A stretch of 64,000 nucleotides of DNA from Pseudomonas sp. BCA17 (GTDB taxonomy: Bacteria > Pseudomonadota > Gammaproteobacteria > Pseudomonadales > Pseudomonadaceae). Positions within the stretch are counted from its first letter, which is position 1. The number at the start of each line of letters is the position of its first letter. Below the pieces are notes generated by a model, which was not told where the DNA came from, made no database searches, and saw nothing but the letters and a program-made list of their open reading frames with translations. The stretch is from positions 372,001 to 436,000 of the forward strand of contig NZ_SGWI01000001.1 in the NCBI RefSeq assembly GCF_004519405.1. The letters run 5' to 3'. Of this stretch, positions 26,745 to 34,327 are shown piece after piece. Made by a program: the position numbers and the translations under genes.

Positions 26745-27953
26745 ATGCCTGAGATAACCGATCGCACTAGCCAGGCAACCAAAGTCGCCGCCGTCGCACT
26801 GCTCATGACCATGGTCATGCTGGGCGTATTCCCGATCGACGTGCTCCTGCCCTCGTTCCCAGCGCTGTCAGTGCACTTCAGCACCACGCCATCGGACATT
26901 GCATTGTCCGTCAGCGTGTTCGCTATCGGTATCTCGCTCTCGCAATTGCTGATCGGCCCCTTGTCTGACGCACTTGGTCGCAAGAATCTGCTGCTGGGCG
27001 GCATGGCCGTTTCGGTGGTGGGTGCCTTGGGCTGCGTCTGGGCCACGGACTACGCTGCCTTTCTGATATTTCGCGTCACCCAGGCGATAGGTTGCGGTTG
27101 TTTTGTATTGTCCCAGGCGTTGGTGCAGGACCTGTTCGTGGGCAAGGAGCGTGACCGGTTGCGCATCCTGATGGTGACGGCCAGCGGGATCTTCATTTCG
27201 ATCTCGCCGCTGGTGGGCACCGTGCTGCAACAGTGGCTGGACTGGCAGGGCAGCTTTTATGTGTTCGCCGCGATTGCCATCGTGGTGTTTATCAAGGCAA
27301 GTGTGTCGCTGCGCAACCCACCAGCCCTGAATGCGGGGGCGAACCTCAATATCTTCAAAACCTACGGGCAGTTGTGTCGCCACTTCAATTTCATCGCGTA
27401 CTGGGTGATCTGCGCCATTGTGTTTGCCTGCCATTTCTCGTTTATCGTGGTCTCGCCCCTGGTATTCATTGAACAGTTGCACATGAGCAGCTACGAGTTC
27501 TCGCTGATGTTGCTGCTCTATGGTGCGGCTTACGTCATGGGCGGCGTGCTCGCCGGTGTACTCAACAAACGCCTGGAATCGGCAACGCAAATAAACACCG
27601 GCTTGTGCCTTATTTTCCTGGCGGGGGTGACGATGATGCTGTTGGCAAACCTCTACGGCCTAACGCCCCTAACCGTGCTGGTGCCCATGATGATCTGCAC
27701 GGCAGGCACGACCATCACGCGGCCCGCCGCGACATCCAGAGCGATGGAGCTGTTCCCGGACAACGCTGGGGCTTCGGCTTCGGCAGGTAATACAATTATT
27801 TTCATCGGCGGTGGGTTGATCAGTGCCCTGGTCAATCTCAGTCGTTATGACCTTCAAATGACGCTGGCCATCAGCTTCATTGTCCTGAGCGGTAGCGCGC
27901 TGCTTATCAACGAACGCATCAATCGGGCGGCCAGGATACAAAGCCTGGCGTGA
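26745..27953 (+). CDS. MFS transporter, Bcr/CflA drug-resistance type
   Basis: A 402-residue 12-TM major facilitator exporter. MPEITDRTSQATKV is cytosolic, and the first segment carries the Bcr/CflA-like IDVLLPSFPALSVHF. The motif-A loop GPLSDALGRKNLLLGG lies between TM2 and TM3. Motif B is RVTQAIGCGCFVLSQALVQD, and motif C (antiporter) lies in SGIFISISPLVGTVLQQWLDWQ. The ATG at 26745 is preferred over a TTG three bases earlier because of the GGAGGGA upstream. The family extrudes antibiotics, siderophore precursors or dipeptides. The specific cargo is unknown. Confidence 0.92.
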   Translation: MPEITDRTSQATKVAAVALLMTMVMLGVFPIDVLLPSFPALSVHFSTTPSDIALSVSVFAIGISLSQLLIGPLSDALGRKNLLLGGMAVSVVGALGCVWATDYAAFLIFRVTQAIGCGCFVLSQALVQDLFVGKERDRLRILMVTASGIFISISPLVGTVLQQWLDWQGSFYVFAAIAIVVFIKASVSLRNPPALNAGANLNIFKTYGQLCRHFNFIAYWVICAIVFACHFSFIVVSPLVFIEQLHMSSYEFSLMLLLYGAAYVMGGVLAGVLNKRLESATQINTGLCLIFLAGVTMMLLANLYGLTPLTVLVPMMICTAGTTITRPAATSRAMELFPDNAGASASAGNTIIFIGGGLISALVNLSRYDLQMTLAISFIVLSGSALLINERINRAARIQSLA

Positions 27954-28051
27954 TGCGCGGTTGACCGGTACACAGCGCATCGCCAATGGTCTGGAAACAG
28001 AGGCGTCCGGGAACCGCTGACGTTTCATCGTTGCGATGCCACAAACACAAA

Positions 28052-28078
28052 AAAAGGCGCTCCTGAGAGCGCCTTTTT
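28052..28078 (-). terminator. Intrinsic terminator of the small heat-shock gene
   Basis: The stem AAGGCGCTC / GAGCGCCTT around loop CTGA is flanked by an A-run on one side and a T-run on the other, so it can work on both strands. It lies 14 bases beyond the hsp20 stop. Confidence 0.85.
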
Positions 28079-28091
28079 TATTACCGCTTGC

Positions 28092-28550
28092 TTACTGCAC
28101 ACTTACCTCACGCAGGTCGGTATCTTTACCGCCACCAATCGTGATGCGTTTAGGCTTGGCCTCTTCAGGCACCACACGCAACAAGTCAATGCTTAACAGC
28201 CCGTTGTTCATCGAAGCGGCGCGCACCTCGATATGATCCGCCAGGCGGAACGACAACCGGAATGCCCGTTGCGCAATGCCCTGGTGCAGATAGGTGACTT
28301 CTTTCTCGGTTTCGCGCTTGTCACCCACGACTGTCAAGACGCCCTTCTCGACCTGAATATCCAGATCCGCTTCAGTGAGTCCGGCTACAGCAATGACAAT
28401 GCGATATTCATCATCACCGTGCTTTTCCACGTTATGAGGCGGATAGGTGTTTGGAGCCTCGCTGCGCAGCGCCGACTCAAACAGGTCATTGAAGCGATCG
28501 AAGCCCACGGATTGACGGAACAATGGGGCCAGCGAAAGGGTAGTAGCCAT
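28092..28550 (-). CDS. ibpA: Hsp20-family small heat-shock protein (IbpA-like)
   Basis: A 152-residue alpha-crystallin-domain chaperone that holds unfolding proteins as oligomers. The N-terminus LSLAPLFRQSVGFDRFNDLFESALR is typical of IbpA. The alpha-crystallin domain runs about 38-130 (DEYRIVIAVAGLTEADLDIQVEKGVLTVVGDK and HQGIAQRAFRLSFRLADHIEVRAASMNNGLLSIDLLRVVPEE). The C-terminal PKRITIGGG replaces the usual IxI tail with a related hydrophobic motif. The start follows TCAGGAGATTTCGAG. A sigma-32-like promoter lies about 70-100 bases upstream. Confidence 0.93.
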   Translation of the reverse strand: MATTLSLAPLFRQSVGFDRFNDLFESALRSEAPNTYPPHNVEKHGDDEYRIVIAVAGLTEADLDIQVEKGVLTVVGDKRETEKEVTYLHQGIAQRAFRLSFRLADHIEVRAASMNNGLLSIDLLRVVPEEAKPKRITIGGGKDTDLREVSVQ

Positions 28551-28615
28551 CTCGAAATCTCCTGATTAAATCCAAGTGATTAAGTGCGCGACCCGCATTC
28601 GGCGTCGCGTGATGA

Positions 28616-28648
28616 AAATTTATGTACGCCAAAAAAAATTTCAAGAGG
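28616..28648 (-). promoter_or_regulatory. Candidate sigma-32 heat-shock promoter of ibpA
   Basis: On the minus strand CTCTTGAA is followed, after an A/T-rich spacer of about 14 bases, by ACATAAAT, a fair match to the CTTGAA...CCCAT-nT heat-shock consensus. It leaves a 5' UTR of about 60 bases with a CGCGAC/GTCGCG hairpin. ROSE-like RNA thermometers are known in Pseudomonas ibpA leaders, but I could not confirm one here. Confidence 0.5.
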
Positions 28649-28752
28649 GCAGAAAAATTTTTTTACACACCGACTCAGCGTTGGTTGGAGGCCATAGATC
28701 TGGGTGTCTGGGGACCGTTGCGATTGCCGCACCGGATAAACTCCGCAGGCAC

Positions 28753-28786
28753 AAAAAAGCCCCGCAACCTGATGGTTGCGGGGCTT
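28753..28786 (-). terminator. Terminator next to the first tRNA-Cys 3' fragment
   Basis: A strong 12-bp stem AGCCCCGCAACC / GGTTGCGGGGCT with a 4-base loop and a six-base T-run on the minus strand. It lies directly downstream of the truncated tRNA end. Confidence 0.85.
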
Positions 28787-28793
28787 TAGACAG

Positions 28794-28827
28794 TGGAGGT
28801 AGAGGTCGGAATCGAACCGACGCAGAC
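28794..28827 (-). repeat. tRNA-Cys-like 3' fragment (candidate att remnant)
   Basis: The minus strand reads as a T-arm (GTCGG TTCGATT CCGAC), acceptor 3' strand and TCCA end. Twenty-nine of 34 bases agree with the corresponding part of the clearer tRNA-Cys fragment at 32204. Sequence 5' of it does not form anticodon or D arms, so it is not a functional tRNA. U at the discriminator position is shared with tRNA-Cys. Interpreted as the left-hand att remnant of an older insertion. Confidence 0.6.
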
Positions 28828-28924
28828 AATCACTAAAGGCCGTATTCGGCTTTCTCTGTGGCGTCACGCTGAAACAGCGGTACACACCATTTGCTGGTGT
28901 ATACCGGCCAGCGTCGTGTTTCGT

Positions 28925-29740
28925 TTACTTAGGGGTGCCAGACGCGTCCTGCTCAACCATCAGATCTAACACATAAACCTTCGAAGGGGCGTCGGCTGGC
29001 GGATTCTTCCATTCGTATTCCTTGACCCGCAACACGGTACGCACTCCATCATGATGCTCGAAGCCTTCGATAGGCTGATACAGCGGATGCCATGTGTCCT
29101 GGGTCGGACGCTGCAGGCCGGCGTCGTCATAGCGCCGCTCGCGCACTTGTAAACATTGATAGTCAGGGATCATCGGATGGCTGCACTTGACGGTCTTGGG
29201 CGCTACCTCCAGGAACTTGACCTCACCCTTGCTACCGTAGCGCGTCTCCGGAGTAGCCTCGCCCTGCAGCTTGAGCACCGAACCGTCCGCTGCAGTCAGT
29301 TGCAGCATAGGCTCTGTTTTATCTCCGGTGATGACGACGCGCAGATCATCCTTGAAGAATCGACCTACCTGGGCGTCAAGGTCCATCAGACTCTTGTCGC
29401 AGGCCATTAGCGTAGAGGCCAGTGGCTGCACCTTTAAAATCCCGTCCTGGTAGTGATAGCCGCCGAACTGGCCATTGCAACCACCGCTGATATTCAGGTT
29501 CTTGTCGCTGAAGGAAACGCGCAACTTGCGCTCGATACCTTTGTTCAGAGCAGCGAGCGGTTTGCCCGAAGCATCAGTCGCCGAGACCAGGTTCCAGTAG
29601 TAAGCGGGTAATGCTGGCTGGGCTAAAGCAGCTGAGGTCGTAGTAGGCATGGAAGGCGATTCTTCATGGCTTTTGGAGGTGGCGGCACAGCCTTGAATAA
29701 GTGCAGCACAGACGGCCACAAGAAGAATATTTTGTTTCAT
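28925..29740 (-). CDS. META-domain lipoprotein
   Basis: A 271-residue putative lipoprotein. The N-terminal signal MKQNILLVAVCAALIQGCAATS has a lipobox (LIQGC, Cys18). Residues about 45-160 form a META domain (WNLVSATDASGKPL, ISGGCNGQFGGYHYQDG, LASTLMACDKSLMDLD), a fold related to HslJ. Residues about 180-265 are a DUF4377-like segment (VKCSHPMIPDYQCLQVRERRYDD). Paired cysteines (CNGQ/MACD and CSH/CLQ) probably form disulfides in the periplasm. The family is linked to heat-shock or antibiotic-stress phenotypes in HslJ only. First gene inside the accessory region, next to an att-like remnant. Confidence 0.83.
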   Translation of the reverse strand: MKQNILLVAVCAALIQGCAATSKSHEESPSMPTTTSAALAQPALPAYYWNLVSATDASGKPLAALNKGIERKLRVSFSDKNLNISGGCNGQFGGYHYQDGILKVQPLASTLMACDKSLMDLDAQVGRFFKDDLRVVITGDKTEPMLQLTAADGSVLKLQGEATPETRYGSKGEVKFLEVAPKTVKCSHPMIPDYQCLQVRERRYDDAGLQRPTQDTWHPLYQPIEGFEHHDGVRTVLRVKEYEWKNPPADAPSKVYVLDLMVEQDASGTPK

Positions 29741-30204
29741 GGTTCACTCTGTCAGCTTTGATGAGTACGGGCGTTATCCTGCGCAGGCAAGAAAAACGCA
29801 CGCCTAAACCGGAATTTTGAGGTCGTGCGAGGAGTTTGCTGAGTGTAGACCCAATGCCCGCTCGGGCGACCTCGTCCTGTACCGATAGCAGTCGGACATC
29901 ACCTGCCTCTTTCGGTTTACCGAGCAGGAGCACTGGAGTGTTGCGAAATTTTACATAGTACCCGCAAGCGGGATTATCGTCTTATCGGAGTAGTCGCCCA
30001 GCCGTAAAAATGAAGTAGTTTCGGAACTCCCGCACTTGCCGTTGGGCAATAAAAGTAAGCGGAAAGTGAACACGTCTCGCATTTTATCGTCGTGAATTGC
30101 AACTCCAGGGATAGGCAAGCAGACCTCTCATCAAGCACGACAAAATGGCTTAAGATCAACGAAGGCTGTAATGGAACACTTCGACTAAAAGGACGTGACA
30201 CCTT
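29741..30204. other. 464-base gap without a convincing gene
   Basis: Contains only short unsupported frames. A minus-strand frame near 29812-29933 (reading MLLLGKPKEAGDVRLLSVQDE) looks protein-like but is broken before any recognisable domain and could be a decayed gene start. The right end holds AAAGGACGTGACACCTT, the Shine-Dalgarno region of the next gene. Confidence 0.4.
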
Positions 30205-30570
30205 ATGGAAATCCCCCTTGCTCAAATCAGGGAGCGTTTGAACAATCGCCGATTTACGGTAGCGGGTAACGCCCACGGGCTATCCGGTGCCGGCACAGTA
30301 TTTCACTACTATGTCGAAGAAGATTCCATCTGGGGTACTTATCAAGGCGGCCGGATCCGCATGGGGCATCAAGTCGGACGCGTGACTGGCCCCGATACCA
30401 TTGAGCTTCTTTATCATTGCTTAACTACGGATGGTGAGATTCTTGCTGGTTGGTCTCGTGGCACGGTAGGCGTTGATCACGCAGGACGTACCACTCTGAT
30501 GTTCGTATGGGGTTGGTTGTCGGGCGCGACTGGAGGTGGGGAATCTAGCTACGTTGAGCTTGCCGCCTAG
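30205..30570 (+). CDS. Conserved hypothetical protein (often mislabelled N-acetylglutamate synthase)
   Basis: A 121-residue, all-beta-looking protein: NNRRFTVAGNAHGLSGAGTVFHYYVEEDSIWGTYQGGRIRMGHQVG, then ELLYHCLTTDGEILAGWSRG. The repeated pattern of a glycine followed by a short strand and YxC resembles a family frequently annotated as n-acetylglutamate synthase without evidence; there is no GNAT acetyl-CoA motif. The start has AAGGACG ten bases upstream. It lies alone in the first island. I assign no function. Confidence 0.65.
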   Translation: MEIPLAQIRERLNNRRFTVAGNAHGLSGAGTVFHYYVEEDSIWGTYQGGRIRMGHQVGRVTGPDTIELLYHCLTTDGEILAGWSRGTVGVDHAGRTTLMFVWGWLSGATGGGESSYVELAA

Positions 30571-30586
30571 CGGTTAAGCTTTTTGA

Positions 30587-30757
30587 TTACGCTAACGTCC
30601 ATTTGTGCGGTAGCAACTCGGAAATATCACTGCCCTGCTGCGTCGGCAAGCGCGTGAGAACATCCTTTAGATAGGCGCACGAGTCATGCCCGGTGAATGG
30701 GATCGCCGTGCCGTAGATGGACACGACCCCGAGAGTGGCGCCGTTGGGCATTTGCAT
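30587..30757 (-). pseudogene. Chimeric ORF: phage-type leader and start fused to an IS66 transposase C-terminus
   Basis: A 56-codon frame. From about residue 23 on (GHDSCAYLKDVLTRLP, then TQQGSDISELLPHKWTLA) it is the C-terminal end of an IS66-family transposase. The first about 22 residues (MQMPNGATLGVVSIYGTAIPF) are not IS66. They follow a strong GAGGAAAC Shine-Dalgarno and a hairpin/T-run leader of the kind found before late genes of the prophage at 42-58 kb. The ORF therefore joins a phage gene start to a transposase end; it is probably a scar rather than a gene. Confidence 0.75.
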
Positions 30758-30785
30758 GGGTGTTTCCTCTTCTCAGAAATAACAA

Positions 30786-30805
30786 AACCCGCACAGAGGC
30801 GGGTT
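30786..30805 (-). terminator. Hairpin leader before the chimeric ORF
   Basis: AACCCGC / GCGGGTT stem followed on the minus strand by TTTTG and then the Shine-Dalgarno. Same design as the leaders near 43815, 55053 and 58164. Confidence 0.6.
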
Positions 30806-30942
30806 CATTGGTAAACCGTAGGACCGGTGGGTGCCGATACAGCGGACTAGCTATTCTTCGTAAGGCAACATCCCGGAAACTGAATGTTCTACGTATGAGT
30901 AGCACTCGCTGAGTGAAGGACGCAGGTGTTTCAATTTGTCCA

Positions 30943-31593
30943 TCAATCTGGCCTGTCGAGTTTGGAAGCTAACTCGACGTTTATCTCAAACTGCTCACTA
31001 ACATCGATCAGCGTGCGACTGCTTTTGTCGATTGAGCCTTCATTAGTCCAGAGAAAAGGAAAGAATGAAAAACACTGATCTGCTCTCATTCCCTGCAGGT
31101 CATGACGCCAACCATCCCAGCGCAGGCCATCGTAAAAAGTAGCGAGCCGATCGCTCAAGGCCCACCCAATAAAGTCGGTATAACCAATATCCAGTTGCTC
31201 CCACCGTAATGTATCGGGTGCCCAGTAATACATCGCTCCTACATCAACGCCCAGACCGCCGCCGTTGATGGAGAAGAACCCTCCAGCAGCATCGTCGGCG
31301 ACCAGTAAATAACCATCGCCGCGGCCCGTGTTCCAATCAACAAGATTTCGTGACAATTGCGGATGGCCGGAGCCGATCAGGCGTAGCCAGCCGTGATCAA
31401 TGAGTAGACCACCAGTCCCGTAGGCTATCGCCCCCAGCGCAGATCTAGTTGTAATCTGCAGGCCGGAAAGAACACGAGCTCTATCAGTGGACGGAGGGAG
31501 CAACTGATAACCCAAGCTGGCAGCTCCCAACATTTTTTCAATGAGGGGTAGCGCGGGGTCTCGACTGTCTATCAGGTCTTCCAGACTTTTCAT
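30943..31593 (-). CDS. DUF2625 family protein
   Basis: A 216-residue protein matching DUF2625. N-terminal MKSLEDLIDSRDPALPLIEKML, a central GLLIDHGWLRLIGSGHPQL, GRGDGYLLVADDAAGGFFSINGG and a C-terminal WRHDLQGMRADQCFSFFPFLWT are typical. The fold is related to SUKH-like or SMI1-like immunity folds in some opinions, but no function is established. It stands alone with its own start (GGACCGGCGG before ATG) within the first island, so it may be cargo. Confidence 0.82.
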   Translation of the reverse strand: MKSLEDLIDSRDPALPLIEKMLGAASLGYQLLPPSTDRARVLSGLQITTRSALGAIAYGTGGLLIDHGWLRLIGSGHPQLSRNLVDWNTGRGDGYLLVADDAAGGFFSINGGGLGVDVGAMYYWAPDTLRWEQLDIGYTDFIGWALSDRLATFYDGLRWDGWRHDLQGMRADQCFSFFPFLWTNEGSIDKSSRTLIDVSEQFEINVELASKLDRPD

Positions 31594-31783
31594 CCGCCGG
31601 TCCCTGGAAAAAAGAACAGATTATAGCCGCATAGGCAATATCGCGGATTTAGGGTCGGTGGGTACTAACAAACCAGCTATGAGCCGGTATCTGCTCGAAA
31701 CTCGAAAGAAATCGGAACCAAGTATGTCGCTGCGTCTGTGATTCCCGGCCCCTGCTCTACCGGCGACATGGTGACTCGACAAT

Positions 31784-32104
31784 CACCCTGATCGCTTGAA
31801 GCTGGCTGCCCAGATGGGCGCAACGCCCGTCAACGCGCTCGAAAAAGAAGCGGTGGATCAGATATTGAATCTGACCCATGGCAAAGGCACGGATCGCGGT
31901 TGTGAGTGCGTCGGTTATCAATGCCGCGACCGCCATGGCCATGAAGCCAATCATCTGACCATGAATAATCTCGTGGCCTCCACCAAGGTGACTGGCGGAA
32001 TCGGCGTCGTGGGCGATGCCAGCCGTCCCCTTGGACACTCAAAGCAGGAGACCACGAAGAAGATTTACGTCCGCGTCGGTGCTATCGCTAACCCAACAAA
32101 ATAG
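31784..32104 (+). pseudogene. Fragment of glutathione-independent formaldehyde dehydrogenase (zinc ADH family)
   Basis: An open stretch reading HPDRLKLAAQMGATPVNALEK, then GKGTDRGCECVGYQCRDRHGHEANHLTMNNLV and TGGIGVVGDASRPLG. This is the middle of the FdhA-type zinc-dependent dehydrogenase of pseudomonads, around the NAD-binding domain. Both the N-terminal catalytic part and most of the C-terminus are missing, and the end (about 20 residues after GVVGDA) is unrelated. It is a gene relic, probably left by an island deletion. Confidence 0.8.
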
Positions 32105-32109
32105 AAAAC

Positions 32110-32142
32110 TTTTGGTACGCCTGCCCAAAAGTTTTGGTACGC
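32110..32142. repeat. Direct repeats TTTTGGTACGC beside the tRNA-Cys fragment
   Basis: TTTTGGTACGC occurs at 32110 and 32132, 22 bases apart and about 60 bases from the tRNA-Cys 3' end. Spacing and position resemble integrase arm-type sites. Confidence 0.5.
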
Positions 32143-32165
32143 GCCCCTTTTCACGCAGGCAATAA

Positions 32166-32197
32166 AAAACCCCGTAGACGCTAATCTACGGGGTTTT
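32166..32197 (-). terminator. Terminator next to the tRNA-Cys 3' fragment
   Basis: Stem ACCCCGTAGA / TCTACGGGGT with a 6-base loop and an A-run on the plus strand (T-run on minus), immediately downstream of the truncated tRNA. Confidence 0.85.
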
Positions 32198-32203
32198 CAA
32201 GAG

Positions 32204-32250
32204 TGGAGGCCGAGGTCGGAATCGAACCGGCGTAGGCGGATTTGCAATCC
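32204..32250 (-). repeat. tRNA-Cys(GCA) 3' half, candidate attachment site
   Basis: The minus strand carries the 3' half of tRNA-Cys: anticodon loop TTGCAAA with GGA/TCC around it, variable bases, T-arm CCGG TTCGATT CCGA, acceptor 3' strand and TCCA. Identity with tRNA-Cys stops at the 5' side of the anticodon stem, which is where tyrosine integrases often cross over. It is therefore the att copy left at one end of an element; the intact tRNA-Cys would lie at the other end, at higher coordinates and outside the window. Confidence 0.82.
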
Positions 32251-33045
32251 ATAATATTTTCTTTATAAATCAATAGGTTGAACCGACAAAAATTCCGCAA
32301 CGGCGCTAGTTTTAAGTGGCCGAAACTCAAAAGGGCCAAGCTGGCCGCTTTGGGTTGCGGAACTACTTTTATGCACCTCGTTGATTCCCTACCGCCCCTA
32401 AGATGCATGCTCAAGGACAGTTCGATCTGGCTGAAAAATACTGTGGACGCGGCCGCATTCGCCGGTTTTCAAGACCGCTAAGCAAATTCCACCGGGCTGC
32501 GGCCTCTAAGGCCGCCGCAGTTCCTTTACTTACCATTTCCGCCCAAGCCAAAGATCTCATAAAACAAGGGGGAGGATTTTTCGTTTGGGAACTGTTTTTC
32601 TGTACCTCCAGGCTTTCTCTCGCCAAGACGTTCCTCGAGTGCAGTACACCTTAGCGAATGAGTTTATGTTGCGCTTTCGGCATCAAGGCTAAGCAAAAAA
32701 TTTGCCCGTTGGCTAAAGTCAGGGAGACAAACAGTCAGCTCATCCCACTCGAGGTAGTAAGTACAGAAGTATGTTACTCCGTCATGCTCAAAACTGATTT
32801 CTTCTTTCATAGGCAGTCGCTGTACCTGTCGGTATTCAGCCAAGCCATAAAATGCGCTTCATGAGCCTGACAAAATGGGTGGCAATAATCCCGTTAAGAG
32901 AAAATCAAATCGATCTAAAAACACAAATCTTCATAGCTTTTTTTCATAAAAGTAAATGCTTCGACAGGTACATAAGAAGTAATTTTTAGCTATGATGGCA
33001 AAACCCCATCACGGCATTAGCGCCGAATCTAGCAGAGAATCAAAC
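32251..33045. other. 795-base gap right of the tRNA-Cys fragment
   Basis: No convincing gene. At 32293-32300 and 32355-32363 it holds TTCCGCAA and, inverted, TTGCGGAAC, the same core as the repeats behind tRNA-Leu. Base composition becomes AT-rich from about 32.66 kb. The last 100 bases before 33046 probably hold the promoter of the AT-rich operon; TACATAAGAAG near 32970 could be its -10 region, but no confident -35 was seen. Confidence 0.45.
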
Positions 33046-33507
33046 ATGGAAGTTTCAGTAGCTTATGTCCTTGCATCAACGGAAATTGATTCAAATTGTG
33101 ACAAGATCATAGCGTTACCGTTAGGGCACTTGTCTGAAGATGGCTCTACTTATCATTCGTCCGCTCCCTCAATGGTAAAGTATCTGAACAAAGTAGGAAT
33201 AAAATGTGATTACTTATCAGAGCCTTCATCACTATTCGAACAAAGAGGTGCAGAATGGTTCGGCCCTACACTCCTTATCGTATCCAGCATTTATAATTCA
33301 AATCCTGGTATCTTCAGCGACTTATTAGAAGCTATAAAAAATCATATAACAGGGCTCTACACAACCGATTCCAAGCCACTGATCAAACTCAACATCCGAT
33401 TACACAAAGATAAAGAAAGCCAATCTGCAGAGGTAATCTTCGAAGGAAACTCAGAGGACTTTCCAAAACTATTAAAAACCTTAGAAAAGACATGGCATTC
33501 AAAATGA
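33046..33507 (+). CDS. Hypothetical protein A of AT-rich three-gene operon
   Basis: 153 residues from the ATG at 33046 (MEVSVAYVLASTEIDSNC); an in-frame ATG at 32992 would add 18 poorly structured residues. I do not recognise it. Predicted layout: an N-terminal alpha/beta half (IIALPLGHLSEDG, then PTLLIVSSIYNSN), a helix (FSDLLEAIKNHITGLY), then a beta-strand pair and final helix (KLNIRLHKDKESQSAEVIFEGN, SEDFPKLLKTLEKTW). That C-terminal pattern resembles small adaptor components paired with effectors in bacterial conflict systems, but this is only a shape resemblance. Its stop overlaps the next start as ATGA. Codon use is AT-rich, unlike the flanks. Confidence 0.65.
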   Translation: MEVSVAYVLASTEIDSNCDKIIALPLGHLSEDGSTYHSSAPSMVKYLNKVGIKCDYLSEPSSLFEQRGAEWFGPTLLIVSSIYNSNPGIFSDLLEAIKNHITGLYTTDSKPLIKLNIRLHKDKESQSAEVIFEGNSEDFPKLLKTLEKTWHSK

Positions 33508-34289
33508 CAGATCATAATAAGTCGCCTCTTTCCTTTGAACAGATAGACAATGCTTTTGAAAAAACGGTACAGAGCTTTTTGAATGATATGTATCCAACAA
33601 CATCAAGCAACATTCTTTCTAATAGGGCTGAAGATTTAAATCAGATTATAGGCGTCCACAAGGGGTATAAATACCAAGCTATCAGCAAAGAGGTTGAATA
33701 CGAGGCAAATTGTTTTCTCCTAATGCAATGCGCGCTTTCCTGCCTTCGCTCTACTTTTTTAATGCTAAAAAAGTTTAAAGATCAAGATAACGTAGGGGCG
33801 TGGCACAGCCTCATTGACGCTTACGACTACATTGATATTTCTATCAAGGTAATTGACATCTATAGTGGACATCTGGAAGACAAAGAAAAAGAAGAGCTTA
33901 AGCAAACTCATGGCATATACATTATAAAACAACGAATAGAAAAACTTGAAAACGCGATTTTCAGGCCACAAAAAATATACAATAGTTCCGGGCTTGTGGA
34001 AACAATAGGTAACTGTTCTATTTGTGGAGCCGTCTTCCATAAATGTGACCATAATGAAGGTGACATTATCATGGGAAGACTTTGCAGAAGGGTGAACAGA
34101 GAAATCATACGAGCCGACCACGCTGCAATTGTTACCGACCCGAAGGATAGAAGATGTATTTTTACCAGCACATTCGATGAGCACGGTACCTCGATAGATT
34201 TTTTCTCTAGGGAACCCCTAATAGAACCGAAGGAGGAAAATACTTACATGGGTATAATGCAGGTATTCAGCGATATTGATATTGATTAA
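33504..34289 (+). CDS. Hypothetical protein B with zinc-ribbon-like cluster
   Basis: 261 residues from the ATG at 33504, which overlaps the previous stop by four bases (ATGA); an in-frame ATG at 33492 is the alternative. The first about 150 residues look mostly helical (CFLLMQCALSCLRSTFLMLKKF, WHSLIDAYDYIDISIKVIDIYSGHLEDKEKEEL). From about 170 there is a cysteine/histidine cluster, NCSICGAVFHKCDHNEGDIIMGRLCRRV, with a later Cys in DRRCIF, suggesting a structural zinc site. The C-terminus (SREPLIEPKEENTYMGIMQVF) is short and polar. No family recognised. Middle gene of the operon. Confidence 0.65.
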   Translation: MTDHNKSPLSFEQIDNAFEKTVQSFLNDMYPTTSSNILSNRAEDLNQIIGVHKGYKYQAISKEVEYEANCFLLMQCALSCLRSTFLMLKKFKDQDNVGAWHSLIDAYDYIDISIKVIDIYSGHLEDKEKEELKQTHGIYIIKQRIEKLENAIFRPQKIYNSSGLVETIGNCSICGAVFHKCDHNEGDIIMGRLCRRVNREIIRADHAAIVTDPKDRRCIFTSTFDEHGTSIDFFSREPLIEPKEENTYMGIMQVFSDIDID

Positions 34290-34327
34290 CTCTCTCAATC
34301 ACACTACAACATAAAACAGGGATATTT

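Noticed and set aside
28760..28900. Complete tRNA gene on the minus strand
   Set aside because: Only the T-arm and acceptor 3' strand are tRNA-like; the preceding bases form neither anticodon nor D arm.
29664..30276. Minus-strand ORFs between the lipoprotein and the 121-residue protein
   Set aside because: One is an out-of-frame extension into the lipoprotein gene; the other lacks any domain. Kept only as a possible decayed start.
32278..32864. Three short plus-strand ORFs right of the tRNA-Cys fragment
   Set aside because: No Shine-Dalgarno, no family-like sequence, and frames end within the AT-rich transition.
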